This document shows positions 50,332 to 58,210 of a DNA stretch of 64,000 nucleotides, one piece after another. The notes beneath the pieces were generated by a model. The model made no database searches, was not told the origin of the DNA, and worked only from the letters and a program-made list of their open reading frames with translations. This DNA is from Paraflavitalea sp. CAU 1676 (GTDB lineage Bacteria > Bacteroidota > Bacteroidia > Chitinophagales > Chitinophagaceae). The position numbers and the translations under genes are program-made. Within the stretch, counting starts at the first letter, position 1. The number at the start of each line of letters is the position of its first letter. The stretch covers positions 434,001 through 498,000 of the forward strand of contig NZ_JARHUJ010000009.1 of assembly GCF_029223285.1 (NCBI RefSeq), given 5' to 3'.

Positions 50332-51517
50332 TTTCACCAGCAAAGTTGGTCTCCCCAGTCATCGAAGTGGCTTCCTGAAAATAACCATCGAGTAAGGGCA
50401 TGTCCGCATCGATAGCTTTGGCTTTCTCTAAATATTCGAGTGCCGGTGCCTGTTCGTTTTTCTTCAAGTGATAAAGTCCCAGGTTGCGGAACACGTAGCC
50501 GTTTTTGTCGTCCAGGTCCAGGCTCTTTTGAAGGTCGGCCAACCCTGCCTCTAATTGGCCAAGCAGGATCTTCGAGAATCCCCGGTTATTGTAAGCGTAG
50601 GCGAAACCTGGTGCCAGCCGGATGGCCCTGTTCAGGCCCTGCATAGCTTCTTCGTGGCGGCCCAGCATGCCCAGTGCATATCCTTTTGCGTTTAGGCTTA
50701 GGGAATCATCTGGGTTGCGATCCAGCAGTGATTCAAAAATGGGCAGGGCATCCTCCAGGCGTAATTGTGCCAGGTATATAGTTCCCTGCAGTTGGTGGTC
50801 GTAGGTTTTGAAGAAATGCTTCGACCGGATAGTGTCCAGCAAGGCAAGGGCCCTGTCATACTGTTTCAAATGGCAATAGATATAAGCACCCATCCGGTAG
50901 GCATTACGGCCATGTCCGCCATCCTGCAAATACTGCTCAAAAAGATCACTGGCCAATTGGTAGTCTCTGTTGTTGATGGCTTCATTCATTTCCCGGAAAG
51001 GACCATGAAATAGGGAATAACGGATCAGTTCAAGAAAGTTATGACCGTCATTGCCGTAAGGTTGTCCGTCGGCATTATGCCCAACCTGCCGGCGTGGGAT
51101 AGCCGTTGCCAGAATGGTATAGAATGAGTATATGGTAGCGCAGGTTAAAAAGAAGTGGTAAAATCCTCCCGGTTCCTCACCTTTCCACACATTCCAGCAA
51201 ACGAGAAAAGTGGCTAGTGAAACCAACGGTCCCGTCGCAACATACAGCATCTGCCCACCAATGGAGATATCCCCCGGCGGAAAGCAACAACCATAGTACC
51301 AGCGAAATGGGTTGTAATGGAAATGCATGGTCAGTCTGCCCAGTTTCAGGCGCAGGTTGCGCCCGCTATTGCCCTGCGAACCGATGAAGAGGCCTACCGG
51401 CTGTTTAGAAAGCAACAGCATCGGCACGGCATGCCCAAGTTCATGTAAGAACACGGTGGCCGGCACAGCTGTGAGTAGTCCGGTAAGCACCATCAATAAG
51501 AAATAAATATAATCCAT
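50297..51517 (-). CDS. M50-like membrane metalloprotease with C-terminal TPR repeats
   Basis: A 406-residue protein. The N-terminal ~160 residues are membrane helices with the zinc motif TVFLHELGHAVPMLLL (H25-E-L-G-H29) and a later YVATGPLVSLATFLV, the region that corresponds to the third helix of M50 site-2 proteases. The rest is soluble and made of tetratricopeptide repeats (e.g. YIYCHLKQYDRALALLDTIR, LRLEDALPIFESLLDRNPDD, LGRHEEAMQGLNRAIRLAPG, LGQLEAGLADLQKSLDLDDK). A conserved third metal-ligand Asp typical of site-2 proteases is not obvious. So it could be a protease with a TPR recognition arm or an inactive relative. The start at 51517 (MDYIYFLL) is chosen over a TTG at 51601. It overlaps the HTH gene by 35 bases. 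Confidence 0.6.
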   Translation of the reverse strand: MDYIYFLLMVLTGLLTAVPATVFLHELGHAVPMLLLSKQPVGLFIGSQGNSGRNLRLKLGRLTMHFHYNPFRWYYGCCFPPGDISIGGQMLYVATGPLVSLATFLVCWNVWKGEEPGGFYHFFLTCATIYSFYTILATAIPRRQVGHNADGQPYGNDGHNFLELIRYSLFHGPFREMNEAINNRDYQLASDLFEQYLQDGGHGRNAYRMGAYIYCHLKQYDRALALLDTIRSKHFFKTYDHQLQGTIYLAQLRLEDALPIFESLLDRNPDDSLSLNAKGYALGMLGRHEEAMQGLNRAIRLAPGFAYAYNNRGFSKILLGQLEAGLADLQKSLDLDDKNGYVFRNLGLYHLKKNEQAPALEYLEKAKAIDADMPLLDGYFQEATSMTGETNFAGEITPPLPLPTIR

Positions 51518-51683
51518 TGGGGCGGGGTTGAGGAGGTCGTCAACAAGATAGAAATACCATCGGGGAAAACCAAACGCCGGTAGGGAATTGGCAAGTCGCA
51601 AAACCAGTAAAATCGTTAAAGTTGTTTGGGCGCGTTGTGCCGAACCGATAGTAGCAGTACCTTTTCGTCCTTAAACCAGCACT

Positions 51684-52382
51684 ATGAGGATTCGATGGAT
51701 GATAACGGTAGTTGTTCTCGCAACTGCTCAGATAACCCTGGCAAATACACAGCAAATTATTGCGGCCAAACTGTCATCGGATACATCGGCGCCGTTGGCT
51801 TTGCTGAACAAGAGGCAGGTGTTAAGGGCGAATTACGAAGCCTATTCCACCCTCGGTGCTGATGGAAACCCACACAGCAATGGCTGGTATGCATCCACCA
51901 ATTATCCCAGTAAGAAGCGTTTGTCAACCAGGCTCCCGGTCAATGCCCTTTCGCTTACAATTGACACTGCCCGGCTCGATACATTCTCCACACACTATCA
52001 GGCATATCCCCTGTATATTGTGAATACCACCACCGATACCTTACAGTTCAAAGCAATGGATAGCAGGTTATATATGCGGATGCAGGCGTTGAACGAGGAA
52101 GGCCACTGGCAGGATATCGAATACTTGCAGCGTTGGGCCAGTTGTGGAAACAGCTATCATCGGATACGCCTGGAACCGGATGCTCATTGGAAATTTGTGG
52201 TGCCACATTTTGAAGGTACACTGCAAACAAAATTAAGGGTGGTATTGGAGTACATCGATCCGCACGATCCGGGCAAGATAGAGCTGGCATTCAGTAATAC
52301 GATCAATGTCAGATTGAATCCATCGCAGTTTTTGCAGGAGCAGTCGGAGTTCCCGTTGAACGCGAAAGAGCCGATCGAATAA
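51684..52382 (+). CDS. Secreted protein, stand-alone copy of a domain shared with the next gene
   Basis: A 232-residue exported protein (signal peptide MITVVVLATAQITLA). From residue ~50 to the end it is a single domain, close to the C-terminal ~165 residues of the neighbouring gene: AYSTLGADGN, PLYIVNTTTDTLQFKAMDSRLYMRMQ, GHWQDIEYL, CGNSYHRIRLEPDAHWKFVVP, and LRVVLEYIDPHDP. I do not recognise the domain as any known family. The regular alternation of polar and hydrophobic residues fits a beta-sandwich with conserved Asp, Arg, Trp and Cys. The gene is followed after 70 bases by its partner and is probably co-transcribed. A pair like this suggests two proteins acting in one place, for example in the envelope. 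Confidence 0.6.
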   Translation: MRIRWMITVVVLATAQITLANTQQIIAAKLSSDTSAPLALLNKRQVLRANYEAYSTLGADGNPHSNGWYASTNYPSKKRLSTRLPVNALSLTIDTARLDTFSTHYQAYPLYIVNTTTDTLQFKAMDSRLYMRMQALNEEGHWQDIEYLQRWASCGNSYHRIRLEPDAHWKFVVPHFEGTLQTKLRVVLEYIDPHDPGKIELAFSNTINVRLNPSQFLQEQSEFPLNAKEPIE

Positions 52383-52452
52383 AAACTGATCCCCAACCTT
52401 GCAACAGTCCAATAGCCTGATTAAATTGGCCGTTGACCTACAATTCCTGATA

Positions 52453-54333
52453 ATGAAAATACCTGGAACCTTTATTATTGCTTTGCTATTATCGCTCAGT
52501 GCTGCAGCCAGGCAAGACACCCTTTTTAGGATCGAAGACCAGGGCAAAGTTGGTTATATCAATGCACAGGGCCGGGTAGTGATACCCACAAAATACCACA
52601 GTGGCGAGGCGTTTAGCGAGGGCCTGGCGGCTGTACGTGAAAATGGCTACTATGGTTTCATCGATACCAGAGGCAATTATGTATTAGAGCCGCAGTTCGA
52701 TAAGGCGGCTCATTTTCAGAATGGAGTATCGCTCGTTACCCGCAAGGGTAAGCCTACTATCATTGATCGCACGGGAACAGCGATAGCTCCACCTGTATAC
52801 AAAACCCTTGAGTTCGTCGGTCCACGCAAAGCCATTGTACACACGGAGAGTGGTCATGTTGGGTTGTTAGATATACCTACGCGAAAGTTGGTGCTCGATA
52901 CAATCTATTGGAGAATGGAAGTATTTGACAAGGGCGTGGCCGTCGTCGAAAAATACAACCCCCGCAGCAAACGGTCCCGGTCGCCTCAGTACTCGGTTAT
53001 TGACACCAATGGGCGGGTTATAGTGCCGTTTGGCAGGTATTTCAAAATTAATCCATTCAGTCAGGGTTATGCAATTGCGGATAGTAAGTCGCGCAAATGG
53101 GACGAAATGGGCGATTATGTGCTGATTGATTCCAAGGGCCGCGAACTCTTCAGGCAATACCCAAAAGATTACGATCTGATCTGGGGAACCTACCATGAAG
53201 GGCGCATACGGATATCCTTGGTAAACGGAACCGATCATGAAGGGTACATCGATATCCGCGGAAAAGTAGTGCTCGACAACACGCTGTATACTAATGTTAC
53301 TGAATTCTCGAGGGGGCGGGCCTTCGCCAGAACGAAGGAAGAGCTTTATTACCTGATAGATACAGCATTCCGGGTGCTTAATAAAGATCCTTACCGGGGA
53401 GTTGAGGAAGATCCATTCCGCACGCCCTATGCTGCCGTTGATACGGAGACGGGCTGGGGTGTTATAGATAAGAGTGGAACCTTTGTGGTAAAACCCACTT
53501 TGCCCTACATCGATCGGATTGTTGGTGATTTTGTTTATTTCGGCATGGATGAAGGAGAAGGAGATAAGGGGCCATTTGGGGTGATCACTATTGGAGAGAA
53601 GCCAGTCATTAATCCAGTCATGCAGCAGTATGACCGCCGGGGTTTTGTAAATGGCTTGCTGTTGGCCGTGGTTGACGATCGGCTCACCTGGTTCAACGAA
53701 GCCGGGCAGCAGGTATGGCAGGCGCAACAGGATACAACTACTCATTTGCGCAGATTGAATATCGATTTCATGCTGCGAGCCCATTGCAGTGCTTACTCTA
53801 CCCTTGGCAAGGATGGCGAATTCAACAGCGGAGGTTGGGCAACATCGGGCAATTTTCCCCAGAAAACCCTGCCGGGTAGGCAGCAGCAACCCAACCGCTT
53901 ATCAGTCGTGATCGACACCATGCGCGTTGATACCTTTGGTTGGCGCTACAATGGGTATCCCCTGTATGTCATGAATACAACAGCAGATACCCTACAGTTC
54001 CGGGCCGTCGATAGCCGTTTGTATTTGAAGATGCAGGCGCAGGACGAAAAAGGGCAATGGCAGGATATCCAGTATATGCCGTCTTCATTTTGTGGCAACA
54101 GCTATCATACGATTCAGTTGGAGCCGGCTGCGCATTGGAAATTTGTGGTGCCCGATCTTGAAGGAGAGCTGTCTACATACATCCGGGTGGAGTTGAAATA
54201 CCTTGATCCGCGCAATCCCGAAAAGGAAAAGATCCTATACAGTAATATCATTCGCGGATCCATCAATCCGGCACAGTTTACAAATAAGCAATCTTATTAC
54301 CGTACCGGGATCATGGACCCCTATATCGATTAG
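52453..54333 (+). CDS. WG-repeat protein with a C-terminal domain shared with the preceding gene
   Basis: A 626-residue exported protein (signal peptide FIIALLLSLSAAA). Residues ~25-440 are WG-type repeats, small beta-rich units with G-[YF]-I-[DN] such as GYINAQGRVVIPTKYHSGEAFSEGLAAV, GYYGFIDTRGNYVLEPQFDKAAHF and GWGVIDKSGTFVVKPTLPYID. The C-terminal ~165 residues (from AYSTLGKDGEFNSGGW) match the stand-alone protein just upstream: PLYVMNTTADTLQFRAVDSRLYLKMQ, GQWQDIQYM, CGNSYHTIQLEPAAHWKFVVP, LRVELKYLDP. WG repeats are widespread in Bacteroidota envelope proteins, with no firm role. The start at 52453 gives a clean signal peptide. Confidence 0.65.
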   Translation: MKIPGTFIIALLLSLSAAARQDTLFRIEDQGKVGYINAQGRVVIPTKYHSGEAFSEGLAAVRENGYYGFIDTRGNYVLEPQFDKAAHFQNGVSLVTRKGKPTIIDRTGTAIAPPVYKTLEFVGPRKAIVHTESGHVGLLDIPTRKLVLDTIYWRMEVFDKGVAVVEKYNPRSKRSRSPQYSVIDTNGRVIVPFGRYFKINPFSQGYAIADSKSRKWDEMGDYVLIDSKGRELFRQYPKDYDLIWGTYHEGRIRISLVNGTDHEGYIDIRGKVVLDNTLYTNVTEFSRGRAFARTKEELYYLIDTAFRVLNKDPYRGVEEDPFRTPYAAVDTETGWGVIDKSGTFVVKPTLPYIDRIVGDFVYFGMDEGEGDKGPFGVITIGEKPVINPVMQQYDRRGFVNGLLLAVVDDRLTWFNEAGQQVWQAQQDTTTHLRRLNIDFMLRAHCSAYSTLGKDGEFNSGGWATSGNFPQKTLPGRQQQPNRLSVVIDTMRVDTFGWRYNGYPLYVMNTTADTLQFRAVDSRLYLKMQAQDEKGQWQDIQYMPSSFCGNSYHTIQLEPAAHWKFVVPDLEGELSTYIRVELKYLDPRNPEKEKILYSNIIRGSINPAQFTNKQSYYRTGIMDPYID

Positions 54334-54382
54334 TGGGGAGTTATGGATTGCCGGAAAAGCTTACATTCATGCTTATTTGCGA

Positions 54383-55138
54383 ATGACGATACAGTACTGT
54401 TCCGACCTTCATCTTGAAATGCCCGAGAATGCCAAATGGTTTAAGGCAAACCCGCTACGCCCGGCGGCTGACATTCTGGTCCTGGCCGGCGATATCCTTC
54501 CTTTCGCAGAAATGGATCAGCATCACGAGTTCCTCGAGTACCTGGCGGATCATTTCAAAACCACTTATTGGTTGCCCGGCAACCACGAATATTTTGGGAG
54601 CGATATAACGAACCGAAGTGGCAGTTTTCGCGAAGTTATCCGCTCCAATGTCTTTCTGCTCAACAATACAGTGGAGCAGCTGGACGGTCTATCACTGATC
54701 TTTTCAACCCTATGGTCACATATCAGTCCGGCGGCGGAGTGGGACGTAGCCCGGGCGGTGACGGATTTCCGGAATATCACTTACCAGGGCGAGCGTTTTC
54801 GTCCCTTGCACAGCAATCGTCTGCACAGGGATTGCCGGGCATTTATCGAAAAGGCTGTAGCGGAGACTACGGGTTCCCGTATGGTGGTCACGCACCACGT
54901 GCCTACCTTCCAGCACTACCCGAAACAGTTCAGGGGATCGGTGGTCAATGAGGCATTCGCAACCGAACTATTTGAGTATATTGAATCATCGCCGATTGCG
55001 GCCTGGATCTATGGCCACCACCACCAGAACACGCTGGAGTTTACGATCGGCAATACCCGCCTGCTGACCAATCAGCTGGGTTATGTACGCCGCCGGGAGT
55101 ATTATGGGTTTCGGGTAGATGCGGTGGTGGAGGTTTAA
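54383..55138 (+). CDS. Calcineurin-like metallophosphoesterase
   Basis: A 251-residue cytoplasmic enzyme with the full set of metal-binding motifs: YCSDLHLE (D8 and H10), VLAGDILPF (G36-D37), WLPGNHEYFG (66-69), then VVTHHVPT and YGHHHQN with GHxH. It hydrolyses phosphodiesters or phosphomonoesters, with no visible hint of the substrate. I chose MTIQYCSDLHLE as start because the DxH motif should lie near the N-terminus; the open frame continues upstream into the preceding gene. The gene follows the WG gene by 49 bases, so they may share a transcript. Confidence 0.85.
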   Translation: MTIQYCSDLHLEMPENAKWFKANPLRPAADILVLAGDILPFAEMDQHHEFLEYLADHFKTTYWLPGNHEYFGSDITNRSGSFREVIRSNVFLLNNTVEQLDGLSLIFSTLWSHISPAAEWDVARAVTDFRNITYQGERFRPLHSNRLHRDCRAFIEKAVAETTGSRMVVTHHVPTFQHYPKQFRGSVVNEAFATELFEYIESSPIAAWIYGHHHQNTLEFTIGNTRLLTNQLGYVRRREYYGFRVDAVVEV

Positions 55139-55216
55139 ATCAAATGAATTCGTTAAGAACGTAACCCAGGAGCTGCAGTATTTCGAGTTCTTTCGCTTTG
55201 TGTACATTTCTCACAT

Positions 55217-55250
55217 ACCAAAAATGCCCCGCGTAAAAACGCAGGGCGTA
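55217..55250. repeat. Hairpin repeat, copy A
   Basis: The element accaaaaatgccccgcgtaaaaacgcagggcgta contains a stem (GCCC..GCGT / ACGC..GGGC) and is matched by copy B at 55974-56008, in the next intergenic gap. The flank downstream (GTTAACCATTAAAC) also resembles that of copy B (GTAACATTAAAAC). It lies after the phosphoesterase gene. Confidence 0.45.
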
Positions 55251-55391
55251 CACTAATCAAATTCGTTAACCATTAAACCTTATCCTTTAATATAGAAACA
55301 ACAAAACCGCCTGGCTGTACCAAAAGAAAATCATCTTTTTTCTGATACGGCCATCGAAACGTGAAAAACACGGTATCGGGATTGATGGGGA

Positions 55392-55835
55392 TCAACTGAA
55401 AGTGCGGTTCTCTCCCTTCTCCTTCACCCTTCCCCAATAATATATCCCGAACACCGCCTGCCCCGCCCAGAAGGCCAGCACCAGCCAGGGATAAAATTGA
55501 GCCATCAGAAACAGGGATTTCAGCGTGGCCTTATAGTCGTCTACGCATTCAATAATCAGTACGGAGAAGTAGTCGACCACCATCAGTGGCAACGTTAGTA
55601 GCAGGTGCAGGCCAAACAGTTTCATATTCACCTGGTTAAAACGTTTGGACAAATGCCAATAGCCCAGCATGACCAACAGCAATGGAACCCAGTTCACCAG
55701 GGCCAGGAGCGAAAAGGGAGACATAGCATCCGTATGCCATCCTGGAACCTCCGATAAACTGAAATAGGGCGTCAGCGGTGATGTTACAATTACCAGCACG
55801 AGATAGGTCAGGAAGGGGATCATCGATCGCTTCAT
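55392..55835 (-). CDS. Small membrane protein of unknown function
   Basis: A 147-residue protein with about four hydrophobic stretches: FLTYLVLVIVTSPLTPYFSL, LLALVNWVPLLLVMLGYWHL, LFGLHLLLTLPLMVVDYFSVLII, and LFLMAQFYPWLVLAFWAGQAVFGIYYW. No family recognised. It has little neighbour context: the gaps either side hold the two hairpin repeats, and the GyrI-like gene beyond is on the same strand 300 bases upstream. Confidence 0.5.
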   Translation of the reverse strand: MKRSMIPFLTYLVLVIVTSPLTPYFSLSEVPGWHTDAMSPFSLLALVNWVPLLLVMLGYWHLSKRFNQVNMKLFGLHLLLTLPLMVVDYFSVLIIECVDDYKATLKSLFLMAQFYPWLVLAFWAGQAVFGIYYWGRVKEKGENRTFS

Positions 55836-56142
55836 CGTAGAAGGGGTATAGAAGCCATCAATATACGAAAATCATAGGAAGACCGGTAGCCAGCCGCCAG
55901 CCACGGAGACCTACATTAAAAGCCAGTACCGCCTGCGGAGCCCCGTTTCCACAAATGTAGAAGAACCGCAACGTACCAAAAGGCCCCGCATAGACATGCA
56001 GGGCCGGCTTCATAATACGTAACATTAAAACTGTCCAATATTTTAGATCATCAAATTAAGTGTTCTGTACTAACGGAGTGCGGTATTCTTAATTTGAGTC
56101 AATGTAAATGCCCGAATAAGTTCAAGCTGGGGCACAGATGGG
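55836..56142. other. Gene-free stretch with a hairpin repeat
   Basis: A 307-base gap. Besides the repeat at 55974-56008, I see no ORF or regulatory motif. Confidence 0.5.
55974..56008. repeat. Hairpin repeat, copy B
   Basis: taccaaaaggccccgcatagacatgcagggccggc has a GCAT/ATGC inner stem flanked by CCCC and GGG, matching copy A at 55217-55250 in length, flank and outer stem while the inner stem pairs differ in compensating fashion (GCGT/ACGC versus GCAT/ATGC). The flank CGTAACATTAAAAC is also similar. Confidence 0.45.
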
Positions 56143-56766
56143 TCATTTCACAGGTTCACGTAAGATCGTCTTCAGTTTCTCGGGTGCCGTCTTCCTGAAA
56201 TCACTCAGGTAGATCTCATGATGTAAACCATTTTGCTGCAAATGTTGTTCCCGCGAAAAATCGGCGATCATTTGCAGGCTTTCCGGCTCCCGGTCAAAAG
56301 GACCCACATGAAGCAGCTGCACACATTTGCCCTCGTGCAGCGAAAAGAACTGCACCTCCTTTGCCATTGGTAACGCTTTCTTGGCGGCAACAGAGCCGGT
56401 CATCGCCTCAATAACTTGCTCGCTCACATAAGAAGGGATCATGAGCAGCAGTCTGAACAACCATTCGCTGCGGGGCACAGCCTTCGGCGCCTCCGCCATC
56501 CCGATGCCGGTATATTGCTCATGGTCAAACCACCACTGGCCTTCCAGCTTGGGCACGGCAAAATCTTTCCCTTCGCCCTTGTAGTGAAATTTGATCGCAT
56601 AAGCAACGGAATACAGGGCCTGCACCCGGTCGGCAAAGGCAGGCCCGCTGGGATCGCCCTTACCCGCGATAGAGATATATGGAAGCTCCCCGAACTCCGT
56701 AAGTTCCGGCTTCGTTTTAGCGGAGTAATAAGACTTGTACTTTTTAGTGAGGTCCAGTTTTTCCAT
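56143..56766 (-). CDS. GyrI-like small-molecule-binding domain protein
   Basis: A 207-residue cytoplasmic protein resembling the GyrI-like/BmrR-type ligand-binding fold: an opening DLTKKYKSYYSAKTKPELTEFGELPYISIAGKGDPSG, then FADRVQALYSVAYAIKFHYKGEGKDFAVPKLEGQWWF, and EVQFFSLHEGKCVQLLHVGPFDREPESLQMI with HHEIYLSDFRKTAPEKLKTILREPV. This matches the stand-alone form often found in Bacteroidota, thought to bind or hydrolyse toxic small molecules, without proof of function here. The start is ATG 56766, chosen over a longer frame start at 56790. Confidence 0.8.
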   Translation of the reverse strand: MEKLDLTKKYKSYYSAKTKPELTEFGELPYISIAGKGDPSGPAFADRVQALYSVAYAIKFHYKGEGKDFAVPKLEGQWWFDHEQYTGIGMAEAPKAVPRSEWLFRLLLMIPSYVSEQVIEAMTGSVAAKKALPMAKEVQFFSLHEGKCVQLLHVGPFDREPESLQMIADFSREQHLQQNGLHHEIYLSDFRKTAPEKLKTILREPVK

Positions 56767-57254
56767 GGCGCATAAAATTTTATGGACCAAAGAAAGGCCA
56801 GGTGAGTGACAGCCCTATGTCAGGAGGGGCACTCTAAAAAAAAACTTCAAAAATTAGTATGGAAAATAACCGGGTAGCACATCCTATAGTTGAAAGATAT
56901 TCATCCTTACCTTTTGGTTCATAGATAGCAACAAAACCCGGCCTGCCAATCGCATTGGGCAGAGGCAGGCCGCTTTTAGAAGTGAGAAGTAGCGCGTTAT
57001 AGCATACCGTTACGGGCAACGATTAGTAGCATTTTTACATAAAGCGTAATTGAAAATTGATGCTTTATCAAGGTGTCGCGTAAAAGCAAAAAGTTTCACT
57101 TTGATGGATGAGCCGTGGTCCCCAATCAACACAACCATGAGTATCAAAACTGGCCAGCCAAAAGCCAGGGTGGGAGAGGGTACGATAATAAACACATAAG
57201 TAGCTCCTGGAGAGCAGCCCTCCCGGCAACAGCCTTAATCCACCGAGCCAGTAA

Positions 57255-57277
57255 AGCGCCCCACAAGGGCGCTTTGT
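57255..57277. terminator. Terminator-like hairpin in the gap
   Basis: AAAGCGCCC pairs with GGGCGCTTT around CACAA. It is followed by only a weak T stretch (TTGTGGTT) on the plus strand, so it is uncertain which transcript it ends. Confidence 0.4.
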
Positions 57278-57423
57278 GGTTATAAGTCAACCCTGCGTCA
57301 TTCCGCCAGGCCTGCCTCTCTGCTGCCCACGCAGCCCTTCCGCTCGTCCACCACCAAACCCTCCATCGATCCGCTTTTTACAAAACCCCTTAGCTGCGGT
57401 ACTGCCCCGGCATCTCCCAAAAC

Positions 57424-57452
57424 AAAAAAGCGCCCGAAGAGGCGCTTTCCCT
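57424..57452 (-). terminator. Terminator of the minus-strand CarboxypepD-reg protein gene
   Basis: On the minus strand the stem AAGCGCC/GGCGCTT (loop TCTTCG, reading GGGAAAGCGCCTCTTCGGGCG) is followed by a TTTTTT run. It lies 17 bases beyond the stop of the gene at 57469. Confidence 0.75.
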
Positions 57453-57468
57453 ATAAATCACAATAACA

Positions 57469-58110
57469 TTAATTCTTGTTCTTGAAATCTCCCCGCTTCC
57501 AGGCCTTGATGAACTCGCCCCATGCAAACGGGTTGAAGATATTCTGTGGCGGCGCCTGCCCATTATAATAATAGCGGCGCGAATTATTATTCAGCAACAT
57601 ATTGCTGTTCTCCTGGCCGTCGCGCGGTAAGGTCCGCGCAATCACCCGGCGCTTCGTTTCATCATTGTTCTTGCGCGCCGTCTCCAGGTCATCATCGGCC
57701 ACCGGCGTATTCACGAAGTCGCGATCAAACTGCTCCTTGGTAGGCCTCGGTTTGATGATCGTGGCCGGCAGGTACTGCGCATCCGTCACCATCAGTTGCA
57801 ACAGGCTGTATTGATTGCCCTCCAGGTCGCGGGGAATCACCGCCTGCTTGGTTTTATACCCCACCGACGAAAACTCGATCACATCGCCTTTCTGCACCAC
57901 GATCGAGAACACACCCTGTTCGTTGGTCTGCGTACCGCGTCCGTCCGTTTTCACCACCACACTCACCGAAGGGATCGCCTTTAAGCTGTCGGCGGTCATT
58001 ACCACACCATATAATTGGATCACAGAATCCTTCAGCTTTTCGAATTGGGCACTGGCCAGGAACGGAAAAGCCACAGCAAACAAAACGGCTAGTAGTAAAT
58101 GTCTCTTCAT
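57469..58110 (-). CDS. Exported protein with a CarboxypepD-regulatory-like domain
   Basis: A 213-residue secreted protein. The signal peptide is LLLAVLFAVAFPFLASAQ. A carboxypeptidase-regulatory-like beta-sandwich follows (IQLYGVVMTADSLKAIPSVSVVVKTDGRGTQTNEQGVFSIVVQKGDVIEFSSVGYKTKQAVI), the module that opens SusC proteins, and then a polar C-terminal part (PRPTKEQFDRDFVNTPVADDDLETARKNNDETKRRV, NPFAWGEFIKAWKRGDFKNKN). Stand-alone versions are common in Bacteroidota with no assigned role; they may join surface-associated complexes. The start is ATG 58110, the second of two. The gene is divergent from mrp. Confidence 0.75.
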   Translation of the reverse strand: MKRHLLLAVLFAVAFPFLASAQFEKLKDSVIQLYGVVMTADSLKAIPSVSVVVKTDGRGTQTNEQGVFSIVVQKGDVIEFSSVGYKTKQAVIPRDLEGNQYSLLQLMVTDAQYLPATIIKPRPTKEQFDRDFVNTPVADDDLETARKNNDETKRRVIARTLPRDGQENSNMLLNNNSRRYYYNGQAPPQNIFNPFAWGEFIKAWKRGDFKNKN

Positions 58111-58210
58111 GCAGTCCAAATATACAGGTTACCGCCAAATACTCTCAACAAAATCACCCCGTTATTGGTTAATTTTGCAGCAAACAGATTCATTTTAACA
58201 AAACAATTAG

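Larger units (their letters stand above)
56767..57468. other. Large gene-free stretch with hairpins
   Basis: A 702-base gap, the largest in the window. It holds a hairpin GGCCTGCC/GGCAGGCC near 56940-56972, a hairpin AAAGCGCCC/GGGCGCTTT at 57255-57277, and the terminator at 57424-57452. I saw no ORF with protein-like features and no tRNA, RNase P, SRP or tmRNA pattern. Confidence 0.55.

Noticed and set aside
56767-57468. Search for a known structural RNA in the 702-base gap
   Set aside because: No RNase P, SRP, tmRNA or 6S signature could be found; only isolated hairpins and a terminator.
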